A DNA stretch of 64,000 bases, from contig NZ_CP041763.1 in the NCBI RefSeq assembly GCF_007559005.1, positions 2,078,463-2,142,462 of the forward strand, in the 5' to 3' direction. Below the pieces are notes generated by a model. It had not been told where the DNA came from. It did no database searches and saw only the letters and a list, made by a program, of their open reading frames with translations. Positions within the stretch are counted from its first letter, which is position 1. The number at the start of each line of letters is the position of its first letter. The position numbers were made by a program, and so were the translations under genes. Below are positions 32,531-41,838 of the stretch, piece after piece. Source of the stretch: Gordonia zhaorongruii. GTDB taxonomy: Bacteria > Actinomycetota > Actinomycetes > Mycobacteriales > Mycobacteriaceae.

Positions 32531-33373
32531 TTACCGCGTGGTTCCGGTCGTAGTGACGAATTCCGAGAGCTCGCGTGCGAACACCTCCGGTTGATCCTCC
32601 GGAATCAGCGTCCAGGAGTCGTCGACCTCCACCAGTCGTGCGTCCGGGAACTCCCCGACCATCTGCCGCGCGTGCGCGATCGGCATCATCGGGTCATGAG
32701 TCGCCCATAAGAGGAGCACCGGCCGCGGAAAGCGGACCACGTCGTCGTGCCACGAGTCGAGTACCGCCTTCGACGGCGACCCCGTCACGAATTTTCGCAG
32801 GTCATGGCGGATCTCGGCGCTCTCGACAGCGGGTCCGAACCAGTCGTCCAGCACCTGCTCCGGAATGCGGTTCTTCGACAATCCCCCGTACGCCTGCCTA
32901 CTGCGCCGGAACAACGTCGTTTGGGTGAGCTGTGCGAACAACGCGGTGCCGCCCGGCACGCGGCAGAGCAGCGCGGCAGGCCGTGCCGGCTTCGGCGGGA
33001 AGTTGTCGTAAGACTCGCACGAGGCCAGCACCAGTCGCGCCACGCGATCGGCACGGCCATCCGAGACGACGAACTGGCCGCCGCCCCAGTCGTTCAGGAC
33101 CAACGTCACATCATGCAGGTCGAGGGCGGCGAACAAGTCGGCGAGGATGCGGGCGACTCCTCGCTGGGTGAGATCGGCGTCGGGACGCATCGGCTTGCGA
33201 TGAGCCCCGAACGGAAGGACCGGTGTGATGCATCGGAACCCGTCGAGACGCGGAATCACCTTTCGCCACTGCGACCCGTTCATCAGCAAACCGTGACCGA
33301 AGACGACGACCGGACCGGTTCCGCCGGTGTCGTCGTAGTCGATCGGACCGGCGGAGAGTGTGACGGTGGCCAT
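32531..33373 (-). CDS. alpha/beta hydrolase lacking the usual catalytic His
   Basis: A 280-residue alpha/beta-fold protein. The oxyanion strand is VVVFGHGLLMNGSQW; the nucleophile elbow is LVLNDWGGGQFV, with Asp as nucleophile as in haloalkane dehalogenases and epoxide hydrolases; the acid is in LLLWATHDPMMP. Where these enzymes carry His the sequence reads VDDSWTLIPEDQPE, with no His. Similar sequences with S-[WY]-T in that place recur in Mycobacteriales as I recall them. The protein may use another base or not be hydrolytic. ATG 33373 fits the family N-terminus. Confidence 0.78.
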   Translation of the reverse strand: MATVTLSAGPIDYDDTGGTGPVVVFGHGLLMNGSQWRKVIPRLDGFRCITPVLPFGAHRKPMRPDADLTQRGVARILADLFAALDLHDVTLVLNDWGGGQFVVSDGRADRVARLVLASCESYDNFPPKPARPAALLCRVPGGTALFAQLTQTTLFRRSRQAYGGLSKNRIPEQVLDDWFGPAVESAEIRHDLRKFVTGSPSKAVLDSWHDDVVRFPRPVLLLWATHDPMMPIAHARQMVGEFPDARLVEVDDSWTLIPEDQPEVFARELSEFVTTTGTTR

Positions 33374-33458
33374 CACTTCAGCGTGCGCTTCGGGACAGCC
33401 CGTGTCCAGGACGTGACGGGGATGGCAGGGGTCCCGCGACGCGAGACCGACCTCTCGC

Positions 33459-34385
33459 CTAGAACCCGAGCCGACCCAGCTGCTTCGGGTCGCGCTGCCA
33501 GTCCTTGGCGACTTTGACGTGCAGATCCAGATAGACCTTGCTGCCGAGCAGGCGCTCGATCTGCGTGCGAGCCACGGTGCCGACATCCTTCAGTCGCGCT
33601 CCGCGATGCCCGATGACGATTCCCTTCTGGCTGTCGCGCTCGACGAACAGGTGCGCGTACACCTCGATGATCTCCGAGTTGTCACGCGGAATCACTTCTT
33701 CGATGACCACGGCGAGGGAGTGCGGCAACTCGTCGCGCACGCCCTCCAACGCGGCCTCGCGGATGAACTCGGCCATCAGAACCTGCTCCGGCTCGTCGGT
33801 GAGCTCACCGTCCGGATAGAACGCGGGCCCGGGCTCGGACAAGGACACCAGCACGTCCGACAACGTGTCGAGCTGACGGCCCGACTTGGCCGAGCACGGA
33901 ACCACCTCGGCGTCGGGGCCCATCAACGTCGACAGCGCCATGAGCTGCTTCGCGACCTTCTCCGGGCCGACCCGGTCGATCTTCGTGACCACCCCGACCT
34001 TGCGGGTGCGCGGTGCCACCGACTGCACCTGCTCGATGATCAGGCGGTCACCGGGTCCGATCGCCTCGTCGGCCGGGATGCAGACGCAGATGATGTCGAC
34101 TTCGGAGTACGTGTCGCGCACGACGTCGTTCAACCGCTGACCGAGCAGTGTGCGCGGCCGATGCAGGCCTGGGGTATCAACCAGGATGAGCTGGGCGTCG
34201 GGACGGTTCACGATGCCGCGAATCGCATGGCGCGTCGTCTGCGGACGATTGGACGTGATGGCGATCTTGTCGCCGACGAGCGCGTTGGTCAGCGTCGACT
34301 TGCCCGTGTTGGGCCGGCCGACGAAGCACACGAAGCCGGACCGGAAGTCGGTCTCCGGCGAGTTCGGCGACTCGGGGTTGTTCAA
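33459..34385 (-). CDS. era: GTPase Era
   Basis: A 308-residue GTPase for 30S subunit assembly that binds the 3' end of 16S rRNA. G1 is [13 protein letters not shown]2/G3 TTRHAIRG and VDTPGLH, and G4 VVTKIDRV. The C-terminal KH domain (about 220-300) contains [16 protein letters not shown]. Its ATG overlaps the stop of the upstream CorC-like gene by 4 nt, so translation is coupled in the ybeY-corC-era unit. Confidence 0.95.
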   Translation of the reverse strand: MNNPESPNSPETDFRSGFVCFVGRPNTGKSTLTNALVGDKIAITSNRPQTTRHAIRGIVNRPDAQLILVDTPGLHRPRTLLGQRLNDVVRDTYSEVDIICVCIPADEAIGPGDRLIIEQVQSVAPRTRKVGVVTKIDRVGPEKVAKQLMALSTLMGPDAEVVPCSAKSGRQLDTLSDVLVSLSEPGPAFYPDGELTDEPEQVLMAEFIREAALEGVRDELPHSLAVVIEEVIPRDNSEIIEVYAHLFVERDSQKGIVIGHRGARLKDVGTVARTQIERLLGSKVYLDLHVKVAKDWQRDPKQLGRLGF

Positions 34386-35767
34386 GCGGATTCTCCGATC
34401 GAATCGTTGGGGACTGCGTGCAGCGTATCGTCCCCGCTGCTCTTCCCCCGATCCGAATCGGCGTCGTCGGTCCAGTCCTCGCGATTGTCACCGTCGGTCT
34501 TCGTCTTCGCTCGGCGCACGACCACCGTCGTGATCCGCTGCCGACCGAGCCGGTTGGGACCGCCTTCGGCCGTCATCTTCAGTCCGTGCGCGCGTACCTT
34601 GGCTCCGGGCAGCGGTACGCGACCCAGCCGGAGCCCGAGGAGTCCGCCGACCGTCTCCACGTCGTCTTCCTCGATCTCCTTGCCGAACAGCTCGCCCAGA
34701 TCCTCGACCGACAGACGGGACGACACCCGGTACTTGTCCTCGCCGAGCTTCTCGACCGGCGCCACCTCGTCGGTGTCGTACTCGTCGGAGATCTCGCCGA
34801 CGATCTCCTCGAGAACGTCCTCGATGGTGACCAGGCCGGCGATACCGCCGTACTCGTCCACCAGCAGTGCCATGTGATTCCGCTTGGACTGCATGTCGGA
34901 GAGGACATCGTCGAGCGGCTTGGAGTCGGGCACGAACTCGGGCGCCCGCATCACCTCGTCGACGTTGAAGCCCGCAGTCGTCAGACGCGGCAGCATCCGC
35001 TCCACGATGTCCTTCAGGTAGACCACTCCGACGACGTCGTCCGGGTTCTCACCGATCACCGGGATACGCGAGTGCCCGGATCGCACGGCGAGACTCATCG
35101 CCTGCGTCGCCGACTTCTCGGACTCGATCCAGATCATCTCCGGTCGCGGAACCATAACCTCGCGAGCGTTGGTGTCACCGAGGTCGAACACCGACTGGAT
35201 CATCCGTCGCTCATCGTCGTCCACGACGCCCCGCTCCTGCGCCATGTCGACGATCTCACGGACCTCGACCTCCGTCGCGAACGGACCGTTGCGATAGCCC
35301 TTGCCCGGAGTGAGCGCGTTACCCATGAGGATGAGGAGCCGGGTCACCGGACGCAGCAGGACGCCGATCCCCGACAGCACCGGCGCGGCGACCAGCGAGA
35401 TCGAGTACGCGTGCTGACGGCCCAACGTGCGCGGCCCCACCCCCACTGCGACATACGAGACGACTGTCATCGCCAGGATCGCAACGGTCAGACCCCACCC
35501 GGTACCGAGCGAGTTGACCGCGATCACCGCGATGAGGCCGATCGCCGCGGCCTCGCTGAAGACGCGCAGCAGTACGGCGAGACCCACGTAGGTCGCGCGC
35601 TGGTCGAGGACCGTCCGCAGCCGCTTGGCGCCGGGGCGTTCCTCCTTGATCAGATCGTCGACGCGGGCCTGCGATACGGTCTGCAATCCCATGTCGACGG
35701 CGGCGAACGCGCCGGCGCAGACAGTCAGAATCACTGCGACGCAGAGGAATACGATGTCCTGCATCAC
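34382..35767 (-). CDS. hemolysin/CorC-family membrane protein (CNNM-CBS)
   Basis: A 461-residue membrane protein. It has an N-terminal DUF21/CNNM domain with four hydrophobic segments (about residues 3-23, 60-85, 90-110, 125-150), then a CBS pair (about 200-330: [42 protein letters not shown]) and a C-terminal CorC/HlyC transporter-associated domain (about 345-425). The family is linked to Mg2+/Co2+ transport or resistance. It lies between ybeY and era, as in Rv2366c. The C-terminal 35 residues are acidic and probably disordered. Confidence 0.92.
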   Translation of the reverse strand: MMQDIVFLCVAVILTVCAGAFAAVDMGLQTVSQARVDDLIKEERPGAKRLRTVLDQRATYVGLAVLLRVFSEAAAIGLIAVIAVNSLGTGWGLTVAILAMTVVSYVAVGVGPRTLGRQHAYSISLVAAPVLSGIGVLLRPVTRLLILMGNALTPGKGYRNGPFATEVEVREIVDMAQERGVVDDDERRMIQSVFDLGDTNAREVMVPRPEMIWIESEKSATQAMSLAVRSGHSRIPVIGENPDDVVGVVYLKDIVERMLPRLTTAGFNVDEVMRAPEFVPDSKPLDDVLSDMQSKRNHMALLVDEYGGIAGLVTIEDVLEEIVGEISDEYDTDEVAPVEKLGEDKYRVSSRLSVEDLGELFGKEIEEDDVETVGGLLGLRLGRVPLPGAKVRAHGLKMTAEGGPNRLGRQRITTVVVRRAKTKTDGDNREDWTDDADSDRGKSSGDDTLHAVPNDSIGESA

Positions 35768-35770
35768 CGG

Positions 35771-36313
35771 TCAGTCCCTCACTTCATCGGCGAAGCCGGT
35801 GTTGCGGAGCAGCCGAGCGTCACGCTGCGCCTGACGCTGCAGCCGGGCGCGGTCGTCGCGCGCCTCATACCAGTCGACGATGATCTGCCCCTGCAGACCG
35901 AACATCTCTTTCTCCTGCCCCGGCTCGGCGTGATCGAAACCGAGCAGATGCAGGACTCCGTGCACGGTCAGCACCGCGAGCTCGTGATCGAAGCTGTGGC
36001 GTTGAGCCTTGGCCTGGTCGGCCGCGAACTCCGGGCAGAGCACAATGTCGCCGAGCATCGCGGGCCCCGGATCGGCGGCATCGGGTCGGCCGCCCGGCGT
36101 CAGCTCGTCCATCGGGAAGCTCATCACGTCGGTCGGACCCGGCAGATCCATCCACTGGATGTGCAGTTCCGACATGGTCTCCAGATCGACCATCGTCACC
36201 GACAGTTCGGCGCCGGGATGCACGTCCATGCGCGCCATCGCGAACCGCGCGGCCTCGATGACCAGCTGCTCGGGGACGTCCACCCCGGACTCGTTGAACA
36301 GTTCGATGCTCAT
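35771..36313 (-). CDS. ybeY: endoribonuclease YbeY
   Basis: A 180-residue zinc-dependent RNase for 16S rRNA 3' maturation and quality control. The metal site [11 protein letters not shown] keeps the H-x3-H-x5-H pattern. [15 protein letters not shown] is the second conserved block, and an Arg-rich C-terminus follows. The start codon overlaps the phoH stop by 4 nt, and the CorC-like gene follows after 3 nt. Confidence 0.95.
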   Translation of the reverse strand: MSIELFNESGVDVPEQLVIEAARFAMARMDVHPGAELSVTMVDLETMSELHIQWMDLPGPTDVMSFPMDELTPGGRPDAADPGPAMLGDIVLCPEFAADQAKAQRHSFDHELAVLTVHGVLHLLGFDHAEPGQEKEMFGLQGQIIVDWYEARDDRARLQRQAQRDARLLRNTGFADEVRD

Positions 36314-37359
36314 CGGCGACGACCCGACCCCGCCTCGGCGCGCCGCATCGCACGGTTGCCGCCGATGCGCTGCTCCTCGTCGGCGCGCCCGTAGGCGTCC
36401 ACGATGTCGGCGACGAGCCGGTGCCGGACCACGTCGGCGCTGGTCAGTTGGGAGAAGTGAATGTCGTCGATCCCTTCGAGGATGCGGGTCGCCACACGCA
36501 GGCCACTCGAAGCGCCGCCTGGGAGGTCGATCTGGGTGATGTCACCGGTCACCACGATCTGGGACCCGAATCCGAGTCGGGTGAGGAACATCTTCATCTG
36601 CTCGCTCGTCGTGTTCTGCGCCTCGTCGAGCACGATGAACGCGTCGTTGAGCGTGCGGCCGCGCATGTACGCGAGCGGCGCCACCTCGATGACCCCCGCC
36701 TCCATGAGCTTCGGGATGGCCTCCGGGTCGAGCATGTCGTGCAGCGCGTCGTACAGCGGGCGCAGATACGGGTCGATCTTCTCGCTCAGCGAGCCGGGAA
36801 GGAAACCGAGCCGCTCCCCCGCCTCGACGGCCGGACGGGTCAGGATGATGCGCGAGACCTCCTTGGCCTGCAGCGCCTGCACCGCCTTCGCCATGGCGAG
36901 GTAGGTCTTGCCGGTTCCCGCGGGTCCGAGCCCGAACACGATGGTGTTCTTGTCGATCGCATCGACGTAGTGCTTCTGGTTCAGCGTCTTGGGCCGGATC
37001 ACCTTGCCTCGACGGGACAGGATGTCCAGGCTGAGGACCTCGGCGGGCGACTCCGCCCGCTCCGTCGCCAGAATCGACAGCCCCTGCCGCACCAGGTCGG
37101 GCGTCAGCGTCGTACCGCCGCGTACCACCTTCACCAGCTCGGCGATCACCCGTTCGGATGCCGCCACGTCGGCAGGCGAGCCCTTGAGCGTGATCCGGTT
37201 ACCCCGGACGTGGATGTCCGCGGGAAGCTGCTGCTCCAGAGTCCGCAGGTTGACGTCGGACGTTCCGAGGAGGCCCACCGCCAGATCCTGTGGCACCTCG
37301 ATGGTCGAGTTCGCCACCGCGACGGCTTCGGTTGCCGTGTCGCGGTCGATGTCACTCAC
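36310..37359 (-). CDS. phoH: PhoH-like ATPase
   Basis: A 349-residue PhoH family protein. An N-terminal KH-like segment ([15 protein letters not shown]) precedes the ATPase domain: Walker [32 protein letters not shown], Walker [14 protein letters not shown] and GDITQIDLP. The family is an RNA-associated ATPase or helicase, usually next to ybeY. The start is taken as GTG 37359 (VSDIDRD), with GAGGAG 11 bases upstream; GTG 37371 would lie directly on that ribosome site. No -10 box was identified with confidence. Confidence 0.93.
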   Translation of the reverse strand: MSDIDRDTATEAVAVANSTIEVPQDLAVGLLGTSDVNLRTLEQQLPADIHVRGNRITLKGSPADVAASERVIAELVKVVRGGTTLTPDLVRQGLSILATERAESPAEVLSLDILSRRGKVIRPKTLNQKHYVDAIDKNTIVFGLGPAGTGKTYLAMAKAVQALQAKEVSRIILTRPAVEAGERLGFLPGSLSEKIDPYLRPLYDALHDMLDPEAIPKLMEAGVIEVAPLAYMRGRTLNDAFIVLDEAQNTTSEQMKMFLTRLGFGSQIVVTGDITQIDLPGGASSGLRVATRILEGIDDIHFSQLTSADVVRHRLVADIVDAYGRADEEQRIGGNRAMRRAEAGSGRRR

Positions 37360-37448
37360 TGAATCCGTCACTCCTCGACGTGTTGGATGCGGCACCGGAA
37401 GGTGCCGGTCGTCTTCATTCTATCGCCGTGCCCGCTGGGTATCATTCG

Positions 37449-38222
37449 CTAAATCCCCAGCACGCGCAGCGTCTGCCTGGTGGCGGCCGATCGCGGCTCG
37501 ACGAAGGCCTCGTGCCCCTCGCCGGAAACCTCGTACAGGGCCACCGCCTGGCCGCGGTCGCGAGCCGCGGCGACGTAATTCCGGCTCATCTGAATCGGAA
37601 CCATGTCGTCGTCGACGGTGTGGATCACGGCTACCGCCGCGTCGAACGGCTTCTGCTCGGACGGCGACGCCTCCCGGTACCGATCTGGGATGCGGTCGAA
37701 CGGCGCCCTCATCAGACCCTCGACGGACGGACGGTCGAAAGCACCTGTCTCGGTGAAGTCGAGGACCGCGGACTGCGGCACCACTGTCGAGATCGTGTAC
37801 CGATCGGTGCGGGCCCCGATCTGCGCGACTGCGTACACGGCGAGCTGCCCGCCCGCCGAGTGCCCGACCACCGACACATTCGACGCGTCGACCACGACGC
37901 CCGCCGTCGCAAGACGCTCGGTGACCGGACCGTCCAGGGCACGCAACGCGGCGACCACGTCTAGCCCGGTACCCGGCCAGCCCCCGCCGTCCTCCTCGAT
38001 CCGCCGGTACTCGACGTTCCAGACGACGGCGCCCCGCTCCGCTAGCAATCGCGCGAACGCGGTGTAGACGACGAGTGAGTAGTCGGTCGACCACGAGCCA
38101 CCGTGCACCAGCACCACCAGGGGTGCGCGGCCGGACGGCTCCGATGGCACGTAGAGATGACCGAAATTACTCGGCGCAGGTCCGTACGGAATCTTGGTGC
38201 GACGCAACGCTATCGGGTCCAC
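37449..38222 (-). CDS. alpha/beta hydrolase (esterase)
   Basis: A 257-residue alpha/beta-fold hydrolase. The oxyanion motif is LVVLVHGGSWSTDYS, the elbow VVGHSAGGQLAVY (Ser near residue 126), the acid in IHTVDDDMVP and the His in GEGHEAFVEP. The start chosen is GTG 38222 ([15 protein letters not shown]), overlapping the last codons of rsmE by 13 nt; the longer frame would run deep into rsmE. It lies in the dnaJ-rsmE transcription unit upstream of phoH. The substrate is unknown. Confidence 0.82.
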   Translation of the reverse strand: MDPIALRRTKIPYGPAPSNFGHLYVPSEPSGRAPLVVLVHGGSWSTDYSLVVYTAFARLLAERGAVVWNVEYRRIEEDGGGWPGTGLDVVAALRALDGPVTERLATAGVVVDASNVSVVGHSAGGQLAVYAVAQIGARTDRYTISTVVPQSAVLDFTETGAFDRPSVEGLMRAPFDRIPDRYREASPSEQKPFDAAVAVIHTVDDDMVPIQMSRNYVAAARDRGQAVALYEVSGEGHEAFVEPRSAATRQTLRVLGI

Positions 38223-38962
38223 CGATCGGTCACTGCCCCCAGCGCCCCGAGCGCGACCGCACCTGCGGCGACCGTCCGAAGCACCTCCGGGCCGAGGACG
38301 ACGGCCTGCCCGCCGAGTGCCGTCAGGTCGGCGAGTTCGCCGTCGTCGAGTCCGCCTTCGGGCCCGATCACCAACACCACCTCCGGAGCCGTCGAGAAAT
38401 CGATCGACCGGAACGAGGTTGCCCCGGCTTCGTGCAGCAACGCGACCACTCCGCCGTCCGCGGCCACCCGGGAGCACAGGTCGCGCACGTCGATCGTGGT
38501 CGCCAGGTCGGTGATCTCGGGTATCCACGGACGACGCGCCTGCTTGGCCGCGGTGGCCGCGGTGGCCCGCCACTTCGCAACGCCCTTCTCAGCCCGTGAG
38601 CCGCTCCAACGCGCCACGCAGCGCGCCGACTGCCACGGCATCACCGCATCGACGCCGGCCTCGGTCATCAGATCGACGGCCAGCTCGGCGCGGTCGGACT
38701 TCGGTATCGCCTGGACCACGGTCACCCGCGGCTTCGGCGCCGTCGCGAACTCGACGCGACTCGCCCGCACGGTCAGACGATCCTTCCCGGAGACGTCGAC
38801 CACCTCGCAGTCGGCGAGCGTGCCGCGCCCGTCGCCGAGCACCACGTGCTCGCCCTTCCGCATGCGGGTCACCGTGACCGCGTGCTTGCCCTCCGGACCC
38901 GACACCGTCACCGCGTCACCCGCGGCCGGGACCTCGTCGACCCAGAAGAGCGGCGGTGTCAT
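38210..38962 (-). CDS. rsmE: 16S rRNA (uracil1498-N3)-methyltransferase
   Basis: A 250-residue SPOUT-class methyltransferase that modifies U1498 of 16S rRNA. There is an N-terminal PUA-like domain ([24 protein letters not shown]) and a trefoil-knot domain with [29 protein letters not shown] text ([11 protein letters not shown]), [21 protein letters not shown] and [12 protein letters not shown] for S-adenosylmethionine. It overlaps the dnaJ stop by 4 nt. The order dnaJ2-rsmE equals Rv2373c-Rv2372c. Confidence 0.94.
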   Translation of the reverse strand: MTPPLFWVDEVPAAGDAVTVSGPEGKHAVTVTRMRKGEHVVLGDGRGTLADCEVVDVSGKDRLTVRASRVEFATAPKPRVTVVQAIPKSDRAELAVDLMTEAGVDAVMPWQSARCVARWSGSRAEKGVAKWRATAATAAKQARRPWIPEITDLATTIDVRDLCSRVAADGGVVALLHEAGATSFRSIDFSTAPEVVLVIGPEGGLDDGELADLTALGGQAVVLGPEVLRTVAAGAVALGALGAVTDRWTR

Positions 38963-40119
38963 CGGCCGGCGAAAGCGTTGCGCAGCTTGGAGAACAGTCC
39001 GCCGTTCGCAGCGGCCTTCGACTTCGCGGTCACCAGCTCGACGTCGTCGCCGACCGCCTCGCGGAGCTTCTTCAGCAGATCGGTCTGCGCGGCGTCCATC
39101 TTGCGGGGAACCGCCACCTCGAGGTGGGCATGCAGGTCACCGCGCATGCCGGTGTTCAGATGCGGCATCCCGTGCCCGCGCACCCGCACCACCGTGCCCG
39201 GCTGCGTACCCTGCTCCACCGTCACCTTGGCAGTGCTGTCGAGCACCGTCTCGACATCGATCTCGGTACCTAGAGCCGCGTCGGCCATCGGGACGCGCAC
39301 CGTGCAGTGCAGATCGTCGCCGTCGCGGACGAACACGTCGTCCGTGGCCTCCGACACCTCCACGTACAGGTCGCCCGCCGGGCCACCGCCCGGGCCGACC
39401 TCGCCCTGGCCGGACAACCGGACCCGCATACCGTGCTGGACGCCCGCCGGAATCTTCACCGTCATGGTGCGACGCGACCGCACGCGGCCGTCGCCGCTGC
39501 ACTTGAGGCAGGGATCCGGGATGGTCTCGCCGACACCGCGGCACTCCGGGCACTCGCGCACCGTCATGACCTGGCCGAGGAACGAGCGCTGCACAGCCTG
39601 GATCTCGCCGGCACCCTTACAGGTCGCGCAGGTCACCGGCTTCGACTTGTCGCGGGTGCCTCCGCCCTTGCACGTGTCGCACAGGATCGCGGTGTCGACC
39701 GTGATCTCCTTGCGCGCGCCTTCGGCGATCTCAGCGAGGTCCAGGGTGACGCCGACCAGAGCGGGCTCCCCCGGTCGAACGCGGCCACGAGGACCACGAC
39801 CGCCGCCGAATCCACCGCCCCCGCCGCCGCCGAAGAATGTCTGGAATATGTCCCCCAGGCCTCCCGACCCGAAAGGGTCGCCGAAGCCACCACCGCCGCC
39901 GCCGGGGCCGGCGAGCGGGTCGCCGCCTGCGTCCACGATGCGGCGCTTCTCCGGGTCCGACAGGACCTCGTACGCCGTGGTCACCTCTTTGAACTGATCC
40001 TCGGCGTCTGGGTTGACGTCCGGATGCAGTTCGCGAGCCTTCTTGCGGTACGCGCGCTTGATCTCCTGATCGGAAGCGCCCTGGGAGAGCCCCAGAATGC
40101 CGTAGTAGTCACGAGCCAC
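38959..40119 (-). CDS. dnaJ: chaperone DnaJ (DnaJ2)
   Basis: A 386-residue type I J-protein that stimulates DnaK. The J domain (1-70) keeps the HPD tripeptide ([12 protein letters not shown]). The Gly/Phe region spans about 72-120, and the four zinc repeats [24 protein letters not shown] and CLKCSGDG are complete. The C-terminal substrate domains follow. Located after hrcA, it is the DnaJ2 paralogue typical of actinobacteria; the dnaK-linked copy is elsewhere. Confidence 0.95.
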   Translation of the reverse strand: MARDYYGILGLSQGASDQEIKRAYRKKARELHPDVNPDAEDQFKEVTTAYEVLSDPEKRRIVDAGGDPLAGPGGGGGGFGDPFGSGGLGDIFQTFFGGGGGGGFGGGRGPRGRVRPGEPALVGVTLDLAEIAEGARKEITVDTAILCDTCKGGGTRDKSKPVTCATCKGAGEIQAVQRSFLGQVMTVRECPECRGVGETIPDPCLKCSGDGRVRSRRTMTVKIPAGVQHGMRVRLSGQGEVGPGGGPAGDLYVEVSEATDDVFVRDGDDLHCTVRVPMADAALGTEIDVETVLDSTAKVTVEQGTQPGTVVRVRGHGMPHLNTGMRGDLHAHLEVAVPRKMDAAQTDLLKKLREAVGDDVELVTAKSKAAANGGLFSKLRNAFAGR

Positions 40120-40144
40120 AGTGAAAACAGTCCTTACACATCAA

Positions 40145-41179
40145 TTAACGTTCGGAGAGCACTTCGCCGACGTATTTCGCAACCGCGGCGACCGACGCGA
40201 TTGTTCCCGGATAGTCCATTCGAGTGGGGCCGACCACACCCACGCCGCCGAAGACAGTGCCCGATGCACCGTACCCGGTCGACACGACCGACGTACTGCG
40301 CAGGTTCTCGGTGTTCGTCTCCTCACCGATCTGCACGGTCACGTGTCCGGTCCCCTGCGTGTGCGCCAGCAGCTTGAGCACGACGACCTGCTCTTCGAGC
40401 GCTTCGAGCACGGTGTCCATGCCGCCGGTCGCCGGCGTGAAGTCGGCCGCCGACCGCGCCAGGTTCGACGTGCCGCCCAGCAGCAACCGGTCCTCGCCGC
40501 GCTCCACCAGCGTCTCCACAAGGACGGTCGCGATTGTCACGACCGGCTCGTACAGGTCGGACGGCGCCTGTGCGGCCATCTCGGCGACCGCGACCGATGC
40601 ATCCTCCAACCGCTTGCCGTCCAGCGCCTGCGAGAACATGACGCGCAGCCGCGACACGGTCTCGTCGTCGATCGGCTCAGCGAGCGTCGCCATCCGCTGC
40701 TCCACCCGGCCGGTATCGGTGATGACCACCAGCAGCACCCGCGATGGAGACAGCGGCACCATCTCCAGGTGACGGACACGCGACGTCGACAGGACCGGGT
40801 ACTGAATCACCGCGACCTGCCGCGTCAGCTGCGCGAGCAGCTTCACCGAGCGACGCAGCACATCGTCGAGGTCGACGCCGGAATCGAGGACCGACAGGAT
40901 CGCGCGACGCTCGGCCGCAGACAGCGGCTTGATCTCGCTGATCTTGTCCACGAACAGGCGATACCCCTTGTCCGTCGGTACGCGACCCGAACTCGTGTGG
41001 GGCTGCGCGATGTAGCCTTCGGCCTCGAGGACCGCCATGTCGTTGCGGACGGTCGCGCTCGAGACTCCGAGCCGGTGACGGTCGACGAGCGCCTTGGAGC
41101 CGATGGGCTCCTGGGTGTCCACGAAATCGGAGACGATGGCGTGCAGAATCTCGAAACGACGGTCGTCTGTGGTCGACAC
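40145..41179 (-). CDS. hrcA: heat-inducible transcription repressor HrcA
   Basis: A 344-residue repressor of class I heat-shock genes. The N-terminal winged helix reads [23 protein letters not shown] and [20 protein letters not shown], followed by [18 protein letters not shown]; the GAF-like effector domain occupies the rest. The start is GTG 41179 behind AGGAGG. It is upstream of dnaJ, 25 bp apart. No CIRCE element (TTAGCACTC-N9-GAGTGCTAA) lies in the 75-bp promoter; only a weak ACTGT/ACAGT inverted repeat (41195-41210) is there. Confidence 0.94.
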   Translation of the reverse strand: MSTTDDRRFEILHAIVSDFVDTQEPIGSKALVDRHRLGVSSATVRNDMAVLEAEGYIAQPHTSSGRVPTDKGYRLFVDKISEIKPLSAAERRAILSVLDSGVDLDDVLRRSVKLLAQLTRQVAVIQYPVLSTSRVRHLEMVPLSPSRVLLVVITDTGRVEQRMATLAEPIDDETVSRLRVMFSQALDGKRLEDASVAVAEMAAQAPSDLYEPVVTIATVLVETLVERGEDRLLLGGTSNLARSAADFTPATGGMDTVLEALEEQVVVLKLLAHTQGTGHVTVQIGEETNTENLRSTSVVSTGYGASGTVFGGVGVVGPTRMDYPGTIASVAAVAKYVGEVLSER

Positions 41180-41253
41180 CAGGCACCTCCTCGCACTGTT
41201 TGCTTACAGTAGACACAGCCATTCTACGAAACGACGGAAAGACCAGGCGGACG

Positions 41254-41679
41254 ATGATCTTCAAAGGGGTGCGCGACGGCAAGCCGTACCCCGATCACGG
41301 ACTCACCCCACGCGAGTGGGCGAAGCTTCCACCCCGGCAGTTCCGTCTCGACCAGTTGACCACGGTCACCACCGTTCTCGCACTCGACAAGCTGCTCGCG
41401 GAGGACTCCACCTTCTACGGCGACCTGTTCGCGCACATCGTTCAGTACGAGGACGTCATGTACCTCGAAGACGGATTGCACCGCGCCGTCCGGTCGGCCC
41501 TGCGCAACCGCACGATCATCCACGCCCGACTCTTCGACCTGGACGATCACCTCGCGCGCTTCGGCATCGTTCCCGGCGACGACGAATCCGGCGTGGAGAC
41601 CACCGCCCCCATCACGCCGGTCGGCCTCCCCGTCCACCCGCGCCGGGTCCGGACCGGCGGCGCGCACCGACTCGACTGA
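41254..41679 (+). CDS. small ParB/sulfiredoxin-like protein (Rv2375 type)
   Basis: A 141-residue protein, divergent from hrcA as Rv2375 is in M. tuberculosis. The core MYLEDGLHRAVRSALRNRTIIHARLFDLD contains a DGLHR motif, the DGxHR nucleotide-binding turn of the ParB N-domain/sulfiredoxin fold, preceded by RDGKPYPDHGLTPREWAKLPPRQ. Biochemical function is unknown; some databases label homologues as antitoxins on weak grounds, as I recall. The C-terminal 35 residues are low-complexity. ATG 41254 is preferred over an upstream in-frame start inside the hrcA promoter. Confidence 0.72.
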   Translation: MIFKGVRDGKPYPDHGLTPREWAKLPPRQFRLDQLTTVTTVLALDKLLAEDSTFYGDLFAHIVQYEDVMYLEDGLHRAVRSALRNRTIIHARLFDLDDHLARFGIVPGDDESGVETTAPITPVGLPVHPRRVRTGGAHRLD

Positions 41680-41789
41680 GCCGCTCGGCTCCCGCTCGCC
41701 CCATTCCGACAGCCCCCGGCTCCGCACGCCGTCGATCAGCGGAGCAGTTCGTCCCCGACGATCCTTGACCCAGTTACGCCCAGATGTAG

Positions 41790-41819
41790 GATTGTCGACA
41801 ATCTAACAATTGGATTGTT
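41790..41819. promoter_or_regulatory. GntR-type operator before amidase-gntR
   Basis: GATTGTCGACAATC (41790-41803) is a perfect 14-bp palindrome. AACAAT-tgg-ATTGTT (41805-41819), a second perfect inverted repeat, follows one base later. The 12-bp core ATTGTCGACAAT is repeated at 49829. Such TTGTnnACAA sites resemble operators of FCD-type GntR regulators, one of which is encoded in this operon. It ends 19 bp before the amidase start. Confidence 0.7.
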
Positions 41820-41838
41820 CAGAAGGGTGGTCGAACTC

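Noticed and set aside
34418..36394. 658-codon frame opposite era-corC-ybeY
   Set aside because: It spans several well-supported conserved genes on the other strand and has a His/Arg/Asp-rich composition typical of a GC-driven shadow.
41180..41253. CIRCE operator for hrcA
   Set aside because: No TTAGCACTC/GAGTGCTAA pair is present; the ACTGT/ACAGT repeat is too short to be called.
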